DNA from: Nitrospirota bacterium
GTDB lineage: Bacteria; Nitrospirota; JACRHL01
Direction of reading: 5' to 3'
Assembly (NCBI GenBank): GCA_016212085.1
Contig: JACRHL010000003.1
Coordinates: 62,001-126,000 of the forward strand
Length of the DNA stretch: 64,000 nt
How positions within the stretch are numbered: the first letter of the stretch is position 1; each line of letters begins with the position of its first letter. A program made the translations under genes and the position numbers. A model generated the notes under the pieces. The model did no database searches, was not told the DNA's origin, and was given only the letters and a program-made list of their open reading frames with translations. Below are positions 8,950 through 16,831 of the stretch, piece after piece.

Positions 8950-11064
8950 ATGGCAGAAATCCAACTCTTTCCCAGAGATCAGGTCGTCGGCATCTTCCGT
9001 GGATTCCAGCAAGGGGGCATGGAGTTTCACGCAGACCTGGTGTTGCCGTACCGGAACGAGTTCCAGAACATCCCGATGCACGGGCAGTTCCTCCTCGTGC
9101 AATTGGAGACGCCCGATGAAGCCGTGTTGGGACGTATCGCGTCTTTCTCTTCTGAGGGCAAACTGTCGTTTGGTTCCGGCGAGGAGTTCAATATACGAGC
9201 TGTCAAGGAAGAACGACCAATACCAGAAGATCTGCGAGAGCAATACCTCAAGTACCGAGTGAATATCCGCATGCTGGGTGTTTTGCGCAAGAACGGGAAG
9301 GATCTGACTTTCGTGCCATCGCATCGCCGGCTACCCCATGTAGGCAGCAAGGTTGCCTTCCCTGCCAGCGATGTGTTGCGGGAAATCGCTGGACATAATA
9401 TCGATGGAGCCCCCATAGGACACTTGGCGTTCGGCGAGTACATCTACGCCGCAGGTAATAAATCATTCGAGTCACAGGAATGGATGCAGGTGGTCGAACC
9501 GGAGGTGCTGGTTCGCTTCCCAATCGAGTCACTGGTATCTCGCCGCAGCTTTATCTTTGCCCGTGCGGGCTTCGGCAAATCCAATCTCAACAAGTTGCTC
9601 TTCTCGAAGCTCTACGAGACAACGCCTTTCGTCACAAAGCGCGCCGGCAAGCAGGTACCCGTAGGCGCGGTGATCTTCGACCCAGATGGCGAGTATTTCT
9701 GGCCTGACGACAAGGGCCGCCCAGGCCTATGTGACGTCCCCGCGCTGGAGGACAAGGTCGTTGTTTTCACCGACAGGAAAAATCCGAGTCCCTTCTACCA
9801 ATCGTTCGTGGCTGGCGGCATCAAACTTGATATTCGCCGTCTACGCCCAGGGGACGTGATCTCCATCGCGCTCGGAGCCGAACGTCAGGAGCAGCAGAAC
9901 GTTAGGAAGCTACGAGGACTCCCGCAAGACCGGTGGGAGTCGTTGGTCAATCTGATCGACACCAACGGCAACACCACGCCGCTTGACGATGTCTGCCGAC
10001 TGCTCGACCTTGATCCTCAGCGCCAGGAGGCCGAGGCTCTGGCCGCCAGAGGCAACATGACGGCGATCGTGAAGATGCTGCATGACAAGAGCAGCCAGCT
10101 CATGGACATGCTGGTTCGCGCTCTCTCCGAGGGGAAGCTGTGCGTCATCGACGTCTCGCAGATGCGCGGCGGCCAGTCGCTGGTGCTCTCGGGCCTGATA
10201 CTTCGCCGCATTTTCGATCGAAACCAGCAGGAATTCACCGCAGCCGATCCAAAGACGATCCCGACGATCGCGGTCGTCGAAGAGGCGCAGTCGGTGCTGA
10301 ACGAAAATGCACCAGCTGCCGAGCCCTACGTCGCCTGGGTCAAGGAAGGTCGTAAGTACGATCTCGGCGCGCTGCTGATCACCCAGCAGCCAGGCAGCAT
10401 TCCTGTCGAGATCCTCAGCCAAGGCGACAACTGGTTCATCTTCCACCTGTTGTCGGCGGCGGATCTCACGTCCCTGAAACGAGCCAACGCCCATTTCAGT
10501 GATGATTTGTTGAGCTCGCTTCTCAACGAGCCCATCCCGGGCCAGGGTGTGTTTTGGAGCTCAGTGGGAGGCAAGCCCTATCCAGTCAGCCTCCGGGCCC
10601 TGTCGTTCGAGACGATGTACTCGATGCGGGACCACGACTACACCAAACCCGCCGGTCACACCTACGCCCAAATGCTGCGCAGCACCTTCTCCGGGATGAG
10701 GCAGATCGCGACAACAGCCCGCGTTCCTGGGGCCGATGGCACAGGCACTTTGTTTCCTGCAGAGGCGGAAGCCGAAGAAGGTGAGCCGGTGGACGTCATG
10801 GCAAACATCGAGCAGCGGGCAATCGAAGCCTTGCGCGGAGATAACGACATCCGGCAGAAACTAGAATCTGCAAATGGGATGCCTTGGTACGGTGTCCAAC
10901 AATTTCTAATTGATCACTTGCCTGAACACCTTGAAGACCGCAGGCAATTTGCCTACAACCTCGTCTCCAAGGCCATGAATGCCATTTTTGGATCACAGTC
11001 CCAGGTGTGGGAGACATTCAAGAATCCGACTACGGGGAAAACTTGGATAAGGGCCAGCAAGTGA
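8950..11064 (+). CDS. herA: HerA-like hexameric ATPase/translocase (HAS-barrel plus DUF87)
   Basis: A 704-residue protein. The N-terminal ~110 residues form the beta-rich HAS-barrel expected of HerA. Walker A ARAGFGKSN is at about 203-211, a DPDGEYFW strand at about 243, and Walker B with catalytic glutamate IAVVEEAQ at about 438-445, followed by QQPGSIP. HerA rings pump DNA into the NurA nuclease (family knowledge). The gene sits between nurA and a DNA methyltransferase; its stop overlaps the methyltransferase start as TGATG. A C-terminal extension from about 600 (acidic linker, then a helical domain) could recruit the third component (inference). Confidence 0.85.
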   Translation: MAEIQLFPRDQVVGIFRGFQQGGMEFHADLVLPYRNEFQNIPMHGQFLLVQLETPDEAVLGRIASFSSEGKLSFGSGEEFNIRAVKEERPIPEDLREQYLKYRVNIRMLGVLRKNGKDLTFVPSHRRLPHVGSKVAFPASDVLREIAGHNIDGAPIGHLAFGEYIYAAGNKSFESQEWMQVVEPEVLVRFPIESLVSRRSFIFARAGFGKSNLNKLLFSKLYETTPFVTKRAGKQVPVGAVIFDPDGEYFWPDDKGRPGLCDVPALEDKVVVFTDRKNPSPFYQSFVAGGIKLDIRRLRPGDVISIALGAERQEQQNVRKLRGLPQDRWESLVNLIDTNGNTTPLDDVCRLLDLDPQRQEAEALAARGNMTAIVKMLHDKSSQLMDMLVRALSEGKLCVIDVSQMRGGQSLVLSGLILRRIFDRNQQEFTAADPKTIPTIAVVEEAQSVLNENAPAAEPYVAWVKEGRKYDLGALLITQQPGSIPVEILSQGDNWFIFHLLSAADLTSLKRANAHFSDDLLSSLLNEPIPGQGVFWSSVGGKPYPVSLRALSFETMYSMRDHDYTKPAGHTYAQMLRSTFSGMRQIATTARVPGADGTGTLFPAEAEAEEGEPVDVMANIEQRAIEALRGDNDIRQKLESANGMPWYGVQQFLIDHLPEHLEDRRQFAYNLVSKAMNAIFGSQSQVWETFKNPTTGKTWIRASK

Positions 11065-12167
11065 TGGACATGTTGCGCCCGGAGAATGTTGCCCTAAATG
11101 GGATTTGCCCTTACTTCACGATGTTCCCTCTCGATTTTCCCCTCAGCATTCTGAAGCGACGAGCACGGGAAGGTGACGTTGTGCTTGATCCTTTCTGCGG
11201 CCGGGGTACCACCAATTTCGCCGCACGGCTTGTCGGTCTCCGGTCCTTGGGTGTGGATTCCAGTCCGGTTGCCGCAGCCATTACAGCCTCCAAGCTTGTG
11301 ACGGCCACCGTTGATGACATCCTCGGCGAAGCACGCAGGATTCTGACCGAACGTGAAGCGCGCCACATCCCGACCAGCGAGTTTTGGCAATGGGCGTTTC
11401 ACCCGATTGTATTGGATGCGCTGTGTCGATTCCGGGAGGCGTTCCTGGAGGACTGCACGACGGACGCCCGCATCGCACTCCGTGGCATCGTCCTTGGTGC
11501 GCTGCATGGCCCGAAGCAGAAGACATTCCCGAGCTACTTCTCCAACCAATGCCCCCGCACCTACGCCCCCAAACCTGCCTATGCGATACGTTTCTGGCAG
11601 GGGCGTGGGCTTGTGCCTGAACCAATTGATGTCTTGACCGTGATCGAACGGCGGGCGAAACGTTACTACGGGACGTCGTCAGACATCACGGGGGCTGTAC
11701 GATTGGCGGATAGCCGGGGGGCCGAGGCACTCCAGCCTGAAACACTGGATACCCACTTCGATTGGGTGATCACCTCGCCCCCGTACTACGGCATGCGAAC
11801 CTACATCCCCGACCAGTGGCTCCGCAACTGGTTCGTAGGCGGCCCTGACGCTGTGGACTACTCCAGTCGCGATCAGGTTGTTCATTCAAGCCCCGAGGAC
11901 TTCGCGACCGATCTGCGGCAGGTATGGCGCAACGCGGAAAACGTGTGCGCAGATGGCGCCAAGATGGTCATCCGGTTCGGTGGCATCACGGATAGGCGCG
12001 CCGATCCGCTGGACCTCATCAAGAGCTCCCTCGCCGACAGCGGCTGGCGAATTACGACCATCAAGGAGGCTGGTTCAGCCACGGAAGGCAAGAGACAGGC
12101 GGATGCCTTCCTCCGCACCAAGTCCAAGCCGATGGTCGAGTACGACGTTTGGGCAACCAGACGGTGA
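11064..12167 (+). CDS. DNA methyltransferase (SPPY type) third in the NurA-HerA operon
   Basis: A 367-residue protein with AdoMet motif I DPFCGRGTT (about 41-49) and catalytic motif IV TSPPYYGM (about 236-243). The SPPY form is usual for N4-cytosine methyltransferases, though some N6-adenine enzymes have it. The motif I before IV order with about 190 residues between is compatible with a recognition domain in the middle. The start at 11064 overlaps the HerA stop. Its presence suggests a restriction-like self/non-self scheme in which methylation protects the host and NurA-HerA attacks unmodified DNA (inference). The C-terminus ends in EYDVWATRR, complete. Confidence 0.8.
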   Translation: MDMLRPENVALNGICPYFTMFPLDFPLSILKRRAREGDVVLDPFCGRGTTNFAARLVGLRSLGVDSSPVAAAITASKLVTATVDDILGEARRILTEREARHIPTSEFWQWAFHPIVLDALCRFREAFLEDCTTDARIALRGIVLGALHGPKQKTFPSYFSNQCPRTYAPKPAYAIRFWQGRGLVPEPIDVLTVIERRAKRYYGTSSDITGAVRLADSRGAEALQPETLDTHFDWVITSPPYYGMRTYIPDQWLRNWFVGGPDAVDYSSRDQVVHSSPEDFATDLRQVWRNAENVCADGAKMVIRFGGITDRRADPLDLIKSSLADSGWRITTIKEAGSATEGKRQADAFLRTKSKPMVEYDVWATRR

Positions 12168-12393
12168 CCAACAAGGCCAGCAATTTATGAGGAGGACAGT
12201 CGGTCGATGTGGACACTGGTTCGAAAACCTCCAGGGAGTCCTGGGCGGCGAACCGGTGGATGCGGTCCCGCTCCTTCAAGTTCAGGGGCCGGAAGTGGAT
12301 CGTGGTGCCCCACTCGGGCACCTCGATGCTGCCGAGACCCGCCGCCAGCCGCTCGCGGAAGTGGTTCTTGGCTTTTTCGAGAATCTCGCTCAT
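12061..12393 (-). pseudogene. Tail assembly chaperone (gpG-like), 3' end lost at the cargo junction
   Basis: Starts with ATG at 12393, three bases after the tail-tube stop, as gpG follows gpV in lambda-like phages. About 55 residues read as phage (FRERLAAGLGSIEVPEWG, then LKERDRIHRFAAQDSL), a style seen in tail chaperones. Beyond about 12,205 the frame continues only by chance, antisense to the 3' end of the methyltransferase, so the gene is truncated. The missing part, the usual frameshifted gpGT extension, and the whole tape measure gene are absent. The true junction base cannot be fixed without a related intact phage. Confidence 0.65.
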
Positions 12394-12395
12394 GG

Positions 12396-12788
12396 TCACA
12401 CCACCGTGGATTCGTTCAGGATGCCGTTGCCCGTGAACTTGAAGCCCGCGGACACGATGCCGTTGTTCTCGCCCCCCAGGCTCTTGCCCGTGAAGATGGC
12501 CTGGCCGGAGAAGTACGCATCCCCCGACGTCGCCCCCTCCGGGTACAGGGCCAACGTCACCTCGCTCCCTACCACCATGGCCCCCTGGCCGGTGGCGTCG
12601 GTCTCGTCCCAGTGGCACTCCACCGCGCCGGACCAGGACTTGATGCCGGGCTTGTGGGTCTTCCAGGCGTCGTTCAGCTCCGTGTCCTCGATCACCTCCC
12701 CCTGGATGTCCAGGGACCAGGACTTGATCTCGGCCACGGTGTTGGTGCCGACCTTGACCGTGCCTTCCGATCCGACGTGGTTCGCCAT
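12396..12788 (-). CDS. Major tail tube protein (gpV-like)
   Basis: A 130-residue protein beginning MANHVGSEGTVKVGTNT and carrying the beta-rich pattern of siphophage tail tube subunits, with IKSWSLDIQGEVIEDT and SGAVECHWDETD segments and a final FTGNGILNE strand. It forms stacked hexameric rings of a non-contractile tail (family knowledge). It is preceded by a 49-codon gene whose TAA overlaps its ATG (TAATG), and followed by the truncated chaperone. Without a tape measure gene its product would have nothing to assemble on. Confidence 0.8.
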   Translation of the reverse strand: MANHVGSEGTVKVGTNTVAEIKSWSLDIQGEVIEDTELNDAWKTHKPGIKSWSGAVECHWDETDATGQGAMVVGSEVTLALYPEGATSGDAYFSGQAIFTGKSLGGENNGIVSAGFKFTGNGILNESTVV

Positions 12789-12937
12789 TACTTTCCCTCC
12801 TTAAGCGGCAAATTTGCCGGTTTTTCCCCCTTCACCTGCCAGCCCTTCTCCTTCATGGCCGGGACGGCGTCGGGCAGCACCTCGATGGGCGCCCCTGCCC
12901 TGGGGTGGGTCATCGTGACCGTGCGTTTGTCCGCCAT
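12788..12937 (-). CDS. Small phage protein (49 aa) between tail terminator and tail tube
   Basis: An ORF from ATG 12937 to TAA 12788-12790, starting MADKRTVTMTHPRAG and ending LKEGK. The TAA overlaps the ATG of the tail tube gene, and its own end supplies a GGAGG ribosome site for that gene. Similar short proteins with a Pro/Val-rich strand and a lysine-rich tail are common in lambda-like head-tail clusters, sometimes as DUF7210-type proteins. Function unknown. Confidence 0.6.
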   Translation of the reverse strand: MADKRTVTMTHPRAGAPIEVLPDAVPAMKEKGWQVKGEKPANLPLKEGK

Positions 12938-12947
12938 TGCCTTGCTC

Positions 12948-13397
12948 CTACTGAATGGCCGTGTTGGGGTCGTCCTCCCGGTGGCGGTAGGTCACCCGGA
13001 AGGTCATCTTGTTGGCGCCCACCGGGGTTTCCGCCGCGTCGAGGTCGATCTCGGCACCGGTGAACAGGACGTCCTTCGCCAGGCCCCCGAGGGTGGGATC
13101 GAGGGCCAGGGCGGCGATCACCTCGGCCTCTATCTGGTCGAGTTGGTCGTCCAGCCCGGTCGTTCCCGCCACCCGCGCCTCCACCACCAGTTCCAGGTCC
13201 CGCCACAGCTTTCGGGGCCGGCCGATGGTCAGCTGCTCCTCGTCCACGGGGTCCGAGACCGCGTAGACCAACAGCGCCGGCAGATCGGCCTGCTGCAACG
13301 GCCAGACGCGGGACGGGAAGACGCGCGCTCCGGTGCTGGGACGGCCGGTGAGAGCCGTGGCGACAGCGCCGCGGATTTGGGTGCGGACGTGGGGCAT
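12948..13397 (-). CDS. Tail terminator protein (gpU-like)
   Basis: A 149-residue protein with an N-terminal helix followed by VFPSRVWPLQQADLPALLVY and later strands ending FRVTYRHREDDPNTA. This fits the lambda gpU tail terminator family that caps the growing tube and joins it to the head (family knowledge). Its place between the FII-like connector (separated by a plus-strand cargo gene) and the tail tube is the canonical one. Ten bases separate it from the 49-codon gene. Confidence 0.7.
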   Translation of the reverse strand: MPHVRTQIRGAVATALTGRPSTGARVFPSRVWPLQQADLPALLVYAVSDPVDEEQLTIGRPRKLWRDLELVVEARVAGTTGLDDQLDQIEAEVIAALALDPTLGGLAKDVLFTGAEIDLDAAETPVGANKMTFRVTYRHREDDPNTAIQ

Positions 13398-13449
13398 TTT
13401 TTGCTACCTTCTATCTCGACCACCAACTTCTTAAATGGAGCGAACATCT

Positions 13450-14388
13450 ATGCTTCAGTCCTTCAAGCCAGATTTCTGGGCGTTGGCCCGCGAGCAGAAG
13501 GGGTATTACTCCTGGGCGGACCGTAATCGCTGGCGACTTGCGAAAAAGATGCGTAGGCTCGTGGACTGCGGTCACCTGTGCTGCCGTGATCTCGAATCGG
13601 GAGAAATAGTCGATGCGTTGTTCAATGATGGATTGGGAACCCATCCTTTGATCGACTGCGTCTTTGAAGGGCTAGCCCGCGCTGAATCCCGGTTTTCTCT
13701 TAGATTCGTGCCTCAACGAAGTCACGAAGAGCGTCTAACAGGAAATCTTGTCTCCGAGATCGAAGCTGCGCTCTTCCTTATCCGCCCGGTATTTTCGGAA
13801 TTGTCTCAGGCGCGATATGGCAAGGATCTCGACGTCGATTTCCTGTATTACGATTTGTCGAGAGGTGGAATGTTGGAAAAGCAGACCGGCGCTGATCTGG
13901 CCTTCATCTTGGCGATCGACTTGCCAGACCTTCCTTATCTGGTTCGATATGCGTCCTTTCAGGCAAAAAAATTCAACGGATCCACCAGCATACAGAAGGA
14001 TCAGTTTGATACGCTCATTGCTCGGTTCGGGGATGCTGCGGCTTACCTTTTCTATGACATGAACCAAACCACCCTGCTCCCGCCGATGGTAATCCCCGCT
14101 TCAGAATTTGAAAGCAAGGCGAAGGAGAAGGACCACACTCAAAGCTTGAGCGTGTCGGAAAAACACGTTGAGAGTGGTCTTCCTCTTTCGCTATGGCTAC
14201 TCACAAGTATGGCAAGAGGAGTGGGTGGAAAATCGGCCCGTGATTTCCAGGATGCAATGAACCATTTTACGGGTGCTAATGATCGCCAATGCGACCAAGA
14301 CGGGCGCCTTGCTATTCTAAGCATTGGGAAAAAACTTCAGACTCGGATTCACCCCGAAAGCGGGCTCGATATATCGCTACCCGAGTAA
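13450..14388 (+). CDS. Putative PD-(D/E)XK (D-QxK) nuclease, single-gene cargo
   Basis: A ~312-residue protein on the plus strand between connector and tail-terminator genes, visibly more AT-rich than the phage genes around it. Around residues 145-180 it has EKQTGADLAFILAIDLP, then YASFQAKKF. A GaD strand followed by a Q-x-K strand is the pattern of QxK-type PD-(D/E)XK nucleases found in several defence effectors. The rest is helical and unfamiliar. The ATG at 13450 has a GGAG site; an upstream ATG at 13435 is the alternative. No partner gene is present, so it may be a stand-alone defence gene or a phage moron (inference). Confidence 0.5.
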   Translation: MLQSFKPDFWALAREQKGYYSWADRNRWRLAKKMRRLVDCGHLCCRDLESGEIVDALFNDGLGTHPLIDCVFEGLARAESRFSLRFVPQRSHEERLTGNLVSEIEAALFLIRPVFSELSQARYGKDLDVDFLYYDLSRGGMLEKQTGADLAFILAIDLPDLPYLVRYASFQAKKFNGSTSIQKDQFDTLIARFGDAAAYLFYDMNQTTLLPPMVIPASEFESKAKEKDHTQSLSVSEKHVESGLPLSLWLLTSMARGVGGKSARDFQDAMNHFTGANDRQCDQDGRLAILSIGKKLQTRIHPESGLDISLPE

Positions 14389-14409
14389 GGGAATTTGAGT
14401 CATGGCCAT

Positions 14410-14754
14410 TCATGTAACCCCTAGAACGAGGATCACCAGCCCGGCCCCGTCCGGCTCGGCGGCCCGGATCGTGAAGGTGGTAGTCGTGAGCGGGTCCAGG
14501 TCGATCTCCAGGGTGCCGCCCACCTCGGGGTGGAAGGTCTCGGGCCAGTAGGACTCCAGGGTGGTGTAGGTGGGGCGGCGACCCGCCGTCCCCGCGAACT
14601 CCCCCGGAACCTCGGCGTAGGGGCGCCGGAAGATGCCGTTCAGCTCGCGGAGGTCCAGGCCGTCCGGGGAGCGGTACACCGCCGGCCTGTGCCCCAAGTG
14701 GGCCACCACGTCGCCGGCGGTGACCGCCTCCAGGTCATCCCCCCGGCTCGGCAC
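14410..14754 (-). CDS. Head-tail connector (gpFII-like)
   Basis: A 114-residue protein with a short Arg/Asp-rich N-terminus, a VAHLGHRPAVY segment and a strand-rich second half ending TIRAAEPDGAGLVILVLG. Size and place, directly after capsid and a small protein and before the tail terminator, match lambda gpFII, which joins filled heads to tails. The start overlaps the preceding small gene by 20 bases. Similarity by eye is modest, so the call leans on gene order. Confidence 0.55.
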   Translation of the reverse strand: MPSRGDDLEAVTAGDVVAHLGHRPAVYRSPDGLDLRELNGIFRRPYAEVPGEFAGTAGRRPTYTTLESYWPETFHPEVGGTLEIDLDPLTTTTFTIRAAEPDGAGLVILVLGVT

Positions 14755-14926
14755 CGGGCTCCTCCTCCGGCTCGGCCGGGGCGGGGCCGCTCACAGCCTC
14801 CGCCGCCCCCCGATCCACCAGGTCCTGGGCCACCTCCTTCGGCAGGTCGGCCTCCGCGCCCGGCGCCAGGGTCACCTGCTCCTTGCCGCGCTTCACCCGC
14901 ACGGCGTGCTTGGTCTTCACCTTCAT
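14735..14926 (-). CDS. Small phage head protein (63 aa) with acidic proline-rich tail
   Basis: Starts at ATG 14926 after a GGAAGGAGAC ribosome site just downstream of the capsid gene. The protein is MKVKTKHAVRVKRGKEQ, then a strand turn (TLAPGAEADLPKEVAQDL) and a Pro/Glu/Gly-rich tail. This resembles the small DUF7210-type proteins and takes the place of lambda gpFI, a packaging accessory, but no sequence match to FI can be claimed. Overlaps the connector gene by 20 bases. Confidence 0.6.
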   Translation of the reverse strand: MKVKTKHAVRVKRGKEQVTLAPGAEADLPKEVAQDLVDRGAAEAVSGPAPAEPEEEPGAEPGG

Positions 14927-14943
14927 GGCTCGTCTCCTTCCGG

Positions 14944-15960
14944 CTACAGGACGGTGGCGGTGAACGTGGCGTCGGGGCGGTACGGCACCGTCAGCGGCGC
15001 GCTCTGCATGAGCAGGTAGCGCACCGACGGGTCCTTCTTGATCCACGACTTCGGGAACATCTCCCGCGCCTGGAAGCCGGCCTCCTCGTCCCGGATCGCG
15101 CCGAAGTGCCGGCGGCCGTCCACGTCGGACGACAGCAGCATCACGGTCCCGGCGGGCAGGATCGACTGGCGCACCCCGGCGCTGTCCTTGTACTTGCCGC
15201 CGTAGACCCAGATGTCGAAGTCGCCGATGTTGCCCTGGAAGGTGGCGTGCCCCAGCCGCCGCACCAGGCTCAGGTTCGAGCCGTCCCCGCCCCGGCGGTT
15301 GTCCAGGATCGCCTTCACGTCGGCGTCCTCCCGGAACTTGCGCCAGGCGTCCGGGCTCATCACCACGTCGGTGATCGTGCTGCCGGAGTCGTCCAGCACG
15401 GTGGTGGCCCAGTCCTCCAGGTCGTCCAGGGGCTTGATGCCGGCATCGCCCCACTTGGAGCCCGCGCCCAGGGTGACGGTGTGGCCTGCGTTGCGCCCGT
15501 AGTCCACCACCACGGTGGGGTAGCCGTCGCCGGCGACGGTCACCTGCCCGGCGCGCAGGGCCTCGGCCGCCATCACCTCCAGGCGCCGGGTCAGGCGCAC
15601 CGACTGCTTCGCCAGGGCGTCCGCCAGGTTGGCGGCGGTACGGTCCATGGGCCGGGCGCTGCCGCCGATGGCCTCCCCCGCGCGCCGCTTCAGAGGGCTG
15701 AAGGGGTCGAACACCACCTTGTCCTTGATGTAGGCGGGCTTGAAGGTCTTGGTGTTGAAGCCCTGGGACTCGACGATCTTCCCCTCCACCAGGGGCGAGA
15801 CGAACGGGGCGAGGCGCTCCTCGGCATCGGTGACGTCGAAGTGGATCTCCTCCGTCTCCGAGGTCTCGATGGTGGGGAAGTAGCGGTCCAGGAAGAATGA
15901 CGGGGGGCGGATCAGGCTGTCCACCACCGCCGTCAGCGTGTTGGTGCTGAAGAGGTCCAT
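14944..15960 (-). CDS. Major capsid protein (lambda gpE family)
   Basis: A 338-residue protein, close to lambda gpE (341). It starts MDLFSTNTLTAVVDSLIRPP, typical of the capsid E family, with FLDRYFPTIE and a conserved VSPLVEGKI in the N-terminal arm, and ends FRPDA-style with YRPDATFTATVL. It forms the icosahedral shell on the scaffold made by the nested protease gene product. The gene is separated from the decoration gene by a strong terminator-like hairpin at 15973-16007 and has a GGAGTGACCC ribosome site. Confidence 0.9.
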   Translation of the reverse strand: MDLFSTNTLTAVVDSLIRPPSFFLDRYFPTIETSETEEIHFDVTDAEERLAPFVSPLVEGKIVESQGFNTKTFKPAYIKDKVVFDPFSPLKRRAGEAIGGSARPMDRTAANLADALAKQSVRLTRRLEVMAAEALRAGQVTVAGDGYPTVVVDYGRNAGHTVTLGAGSKWGDAGIKPLDDLEDWATTVLDDSGSTITDVVMSPDAWRKFREDADVKAILDNRRGGDGSNLSLVRRLGHATFQGNIGDFDIWVYGGKYKDSAGVRQSILPAGTVMLLSSDVDGRRHFGAIRDEEAGFQAREMFPKSWIKKDPSVRYLLMQSAPLTVPYRPDATFTATVL

Positions 15961-15972
15961 GGGTCACTCCAG

Positions 15973-16007
15973 AAAAAAGGCCCCACCCGGTCATGCCGGA
16001 TGGGGCC
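15973..16007 (-). terminator. Intrinsic terminator-like hairpin between decoration and capsid genes
   Basis: Read on the minus strand, a 12-bp imperfect stem (GGCCCCATCCGG pairing with CCGGGTGGGGCC, one mismatch) with a 5-nt loop is followed at once by six T residues. It lies inside what should be one head-gene transcript, 12 bases before the capsid start. It may reduce readthrough or shield the 3' end of the upstream message. Confidence 0.7.
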
Positions 16008-16030
16008 CGTGGAAGGGGGATGCCGGTCCG

Positions 16031-16405
16031 TTACGCGGGCACCGGGCTCTTGAGGTAGATCCCGAGGTCGCGCAGGCCGTCCTTCACGCTCGCGGCCGTG
16101 TGGCCGGTGCCGAAGGTGACCGCGTTGTCGTTGAACTCCCCGGAGACGTAGATGCCGGCCGTGAGCGCGCCCGCACTGGCGTCCGCGTCCGCCACCAGGA
16201 TCGCCACCGGCGTCTGGGAGCCGTCCACCGCGGCGGCCAGGGACAGGACGTACTGGCCACCGGCGGTGACCTTTCCCAGCAGGGCGCCGCGCACCAGGTT
16301 CTGGCCGGCGGCGACGGTCACGGTCTCGGTGACCAGGGGGAAGTCCCCCGCGATCAGCCGGTCCGGGGCGTAGGGGGTGGAAGTGAAGCTCGGATTGATG
16401 TCCAT
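16031..16405 (-). CDS. Head decoration protein (gpD-like)
   Basis: A 124-residue protein that starts MDINPSFTSTPYAPDRLIAGDFP and contains a glycine-rich beta core (AAGQNLVRGALLGKVTAGG). This is the head-stabilising decoration protein family of lambda gpD (110 residues), which trims the capsid three-fold axes after expansion. It lies between protease/scaffold and capsid genes as in lambda. A terminator hairpin follows. Confidence 0.85.
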   Translation of the reverse strand: MDINPSFTSTPYAPDRLIAGDFPLVTETVTVAAGQNLVRGALLGKVTAGGQYVLSLAAAVDGSQTPVAILVADADASAGALTAGIYVSGEFNDNAVTFGTGHTAASVKDGLRDLGIYLKSPVPA

Positions 16406-16420
16406 CTCGTTCTCCTATGG

Positions 16421-16831
16421 TTACCGGCCGGCGACCACGCCGAGCTCGCGCCCGGCGGCGATCACCGCCGCGGCGGCGTAGTCCGTGCCCTCGCCCGCGT
16501 CCATCCCCACCTGCGGGTTCTCCACCCCAGCCATGGCGGCGGCGAGGAGATCGGCCTGCTTGTTCTCCTTCGGAGCGGCGGCCAGCATGGCGCGGGCGCC
16601 GTCCAGGTCGGTGGTGGTGGCGAAGGCGATGTGCTTGGCGAGGCCGTCCCGCCCCTCCGCCTCCGGCAGGCGCAGGATGGCGGCGATCCGCTCCCTGGCG
16701 GCCTGCTCGCCGGCCACCGCCCCCTCGGCGCGGAACGTCTCGGCGACGGCCGGGTGGTGCTCCCGGATCAGCGCCGCCGTGATCTCCGGGGCCGACGCGG
16801 ACTCCGCGCCGGCGGTGTGGGTGTCGGTCAT
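16421..16831 (-). CDS. Nested scaffold protein (Nu3-like) from an internal start
   Basis: Inside the protease gene, same frame, an ATG at 16831 is preceded by a perfect AGGAGG with 5-nt spacing. It would give a 136-residue protein beginning MTDTHTAGAESASAPEITA, rich in Ala, Glu and helices. This matches the lambda C/Nu3 arrangement, where free scaffold comes from an internal start of the protease gene. The ribosome site is stronger than that of most neighbouring genes. The product is inferred, not shown. Confidence 0.65.
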   Translation of the reverse strand: MTDTHTAGAESASAPEITAALIREHHPAVAETFRAEGAVAGEQAARERIAAILRLPEAEGRDGLAKHIAFATTTDLDGARAMLAAAPKENKQADLLAAAMAGVENPQVGMDAGEGTDYAAAAVIAAGRELGVVAGR

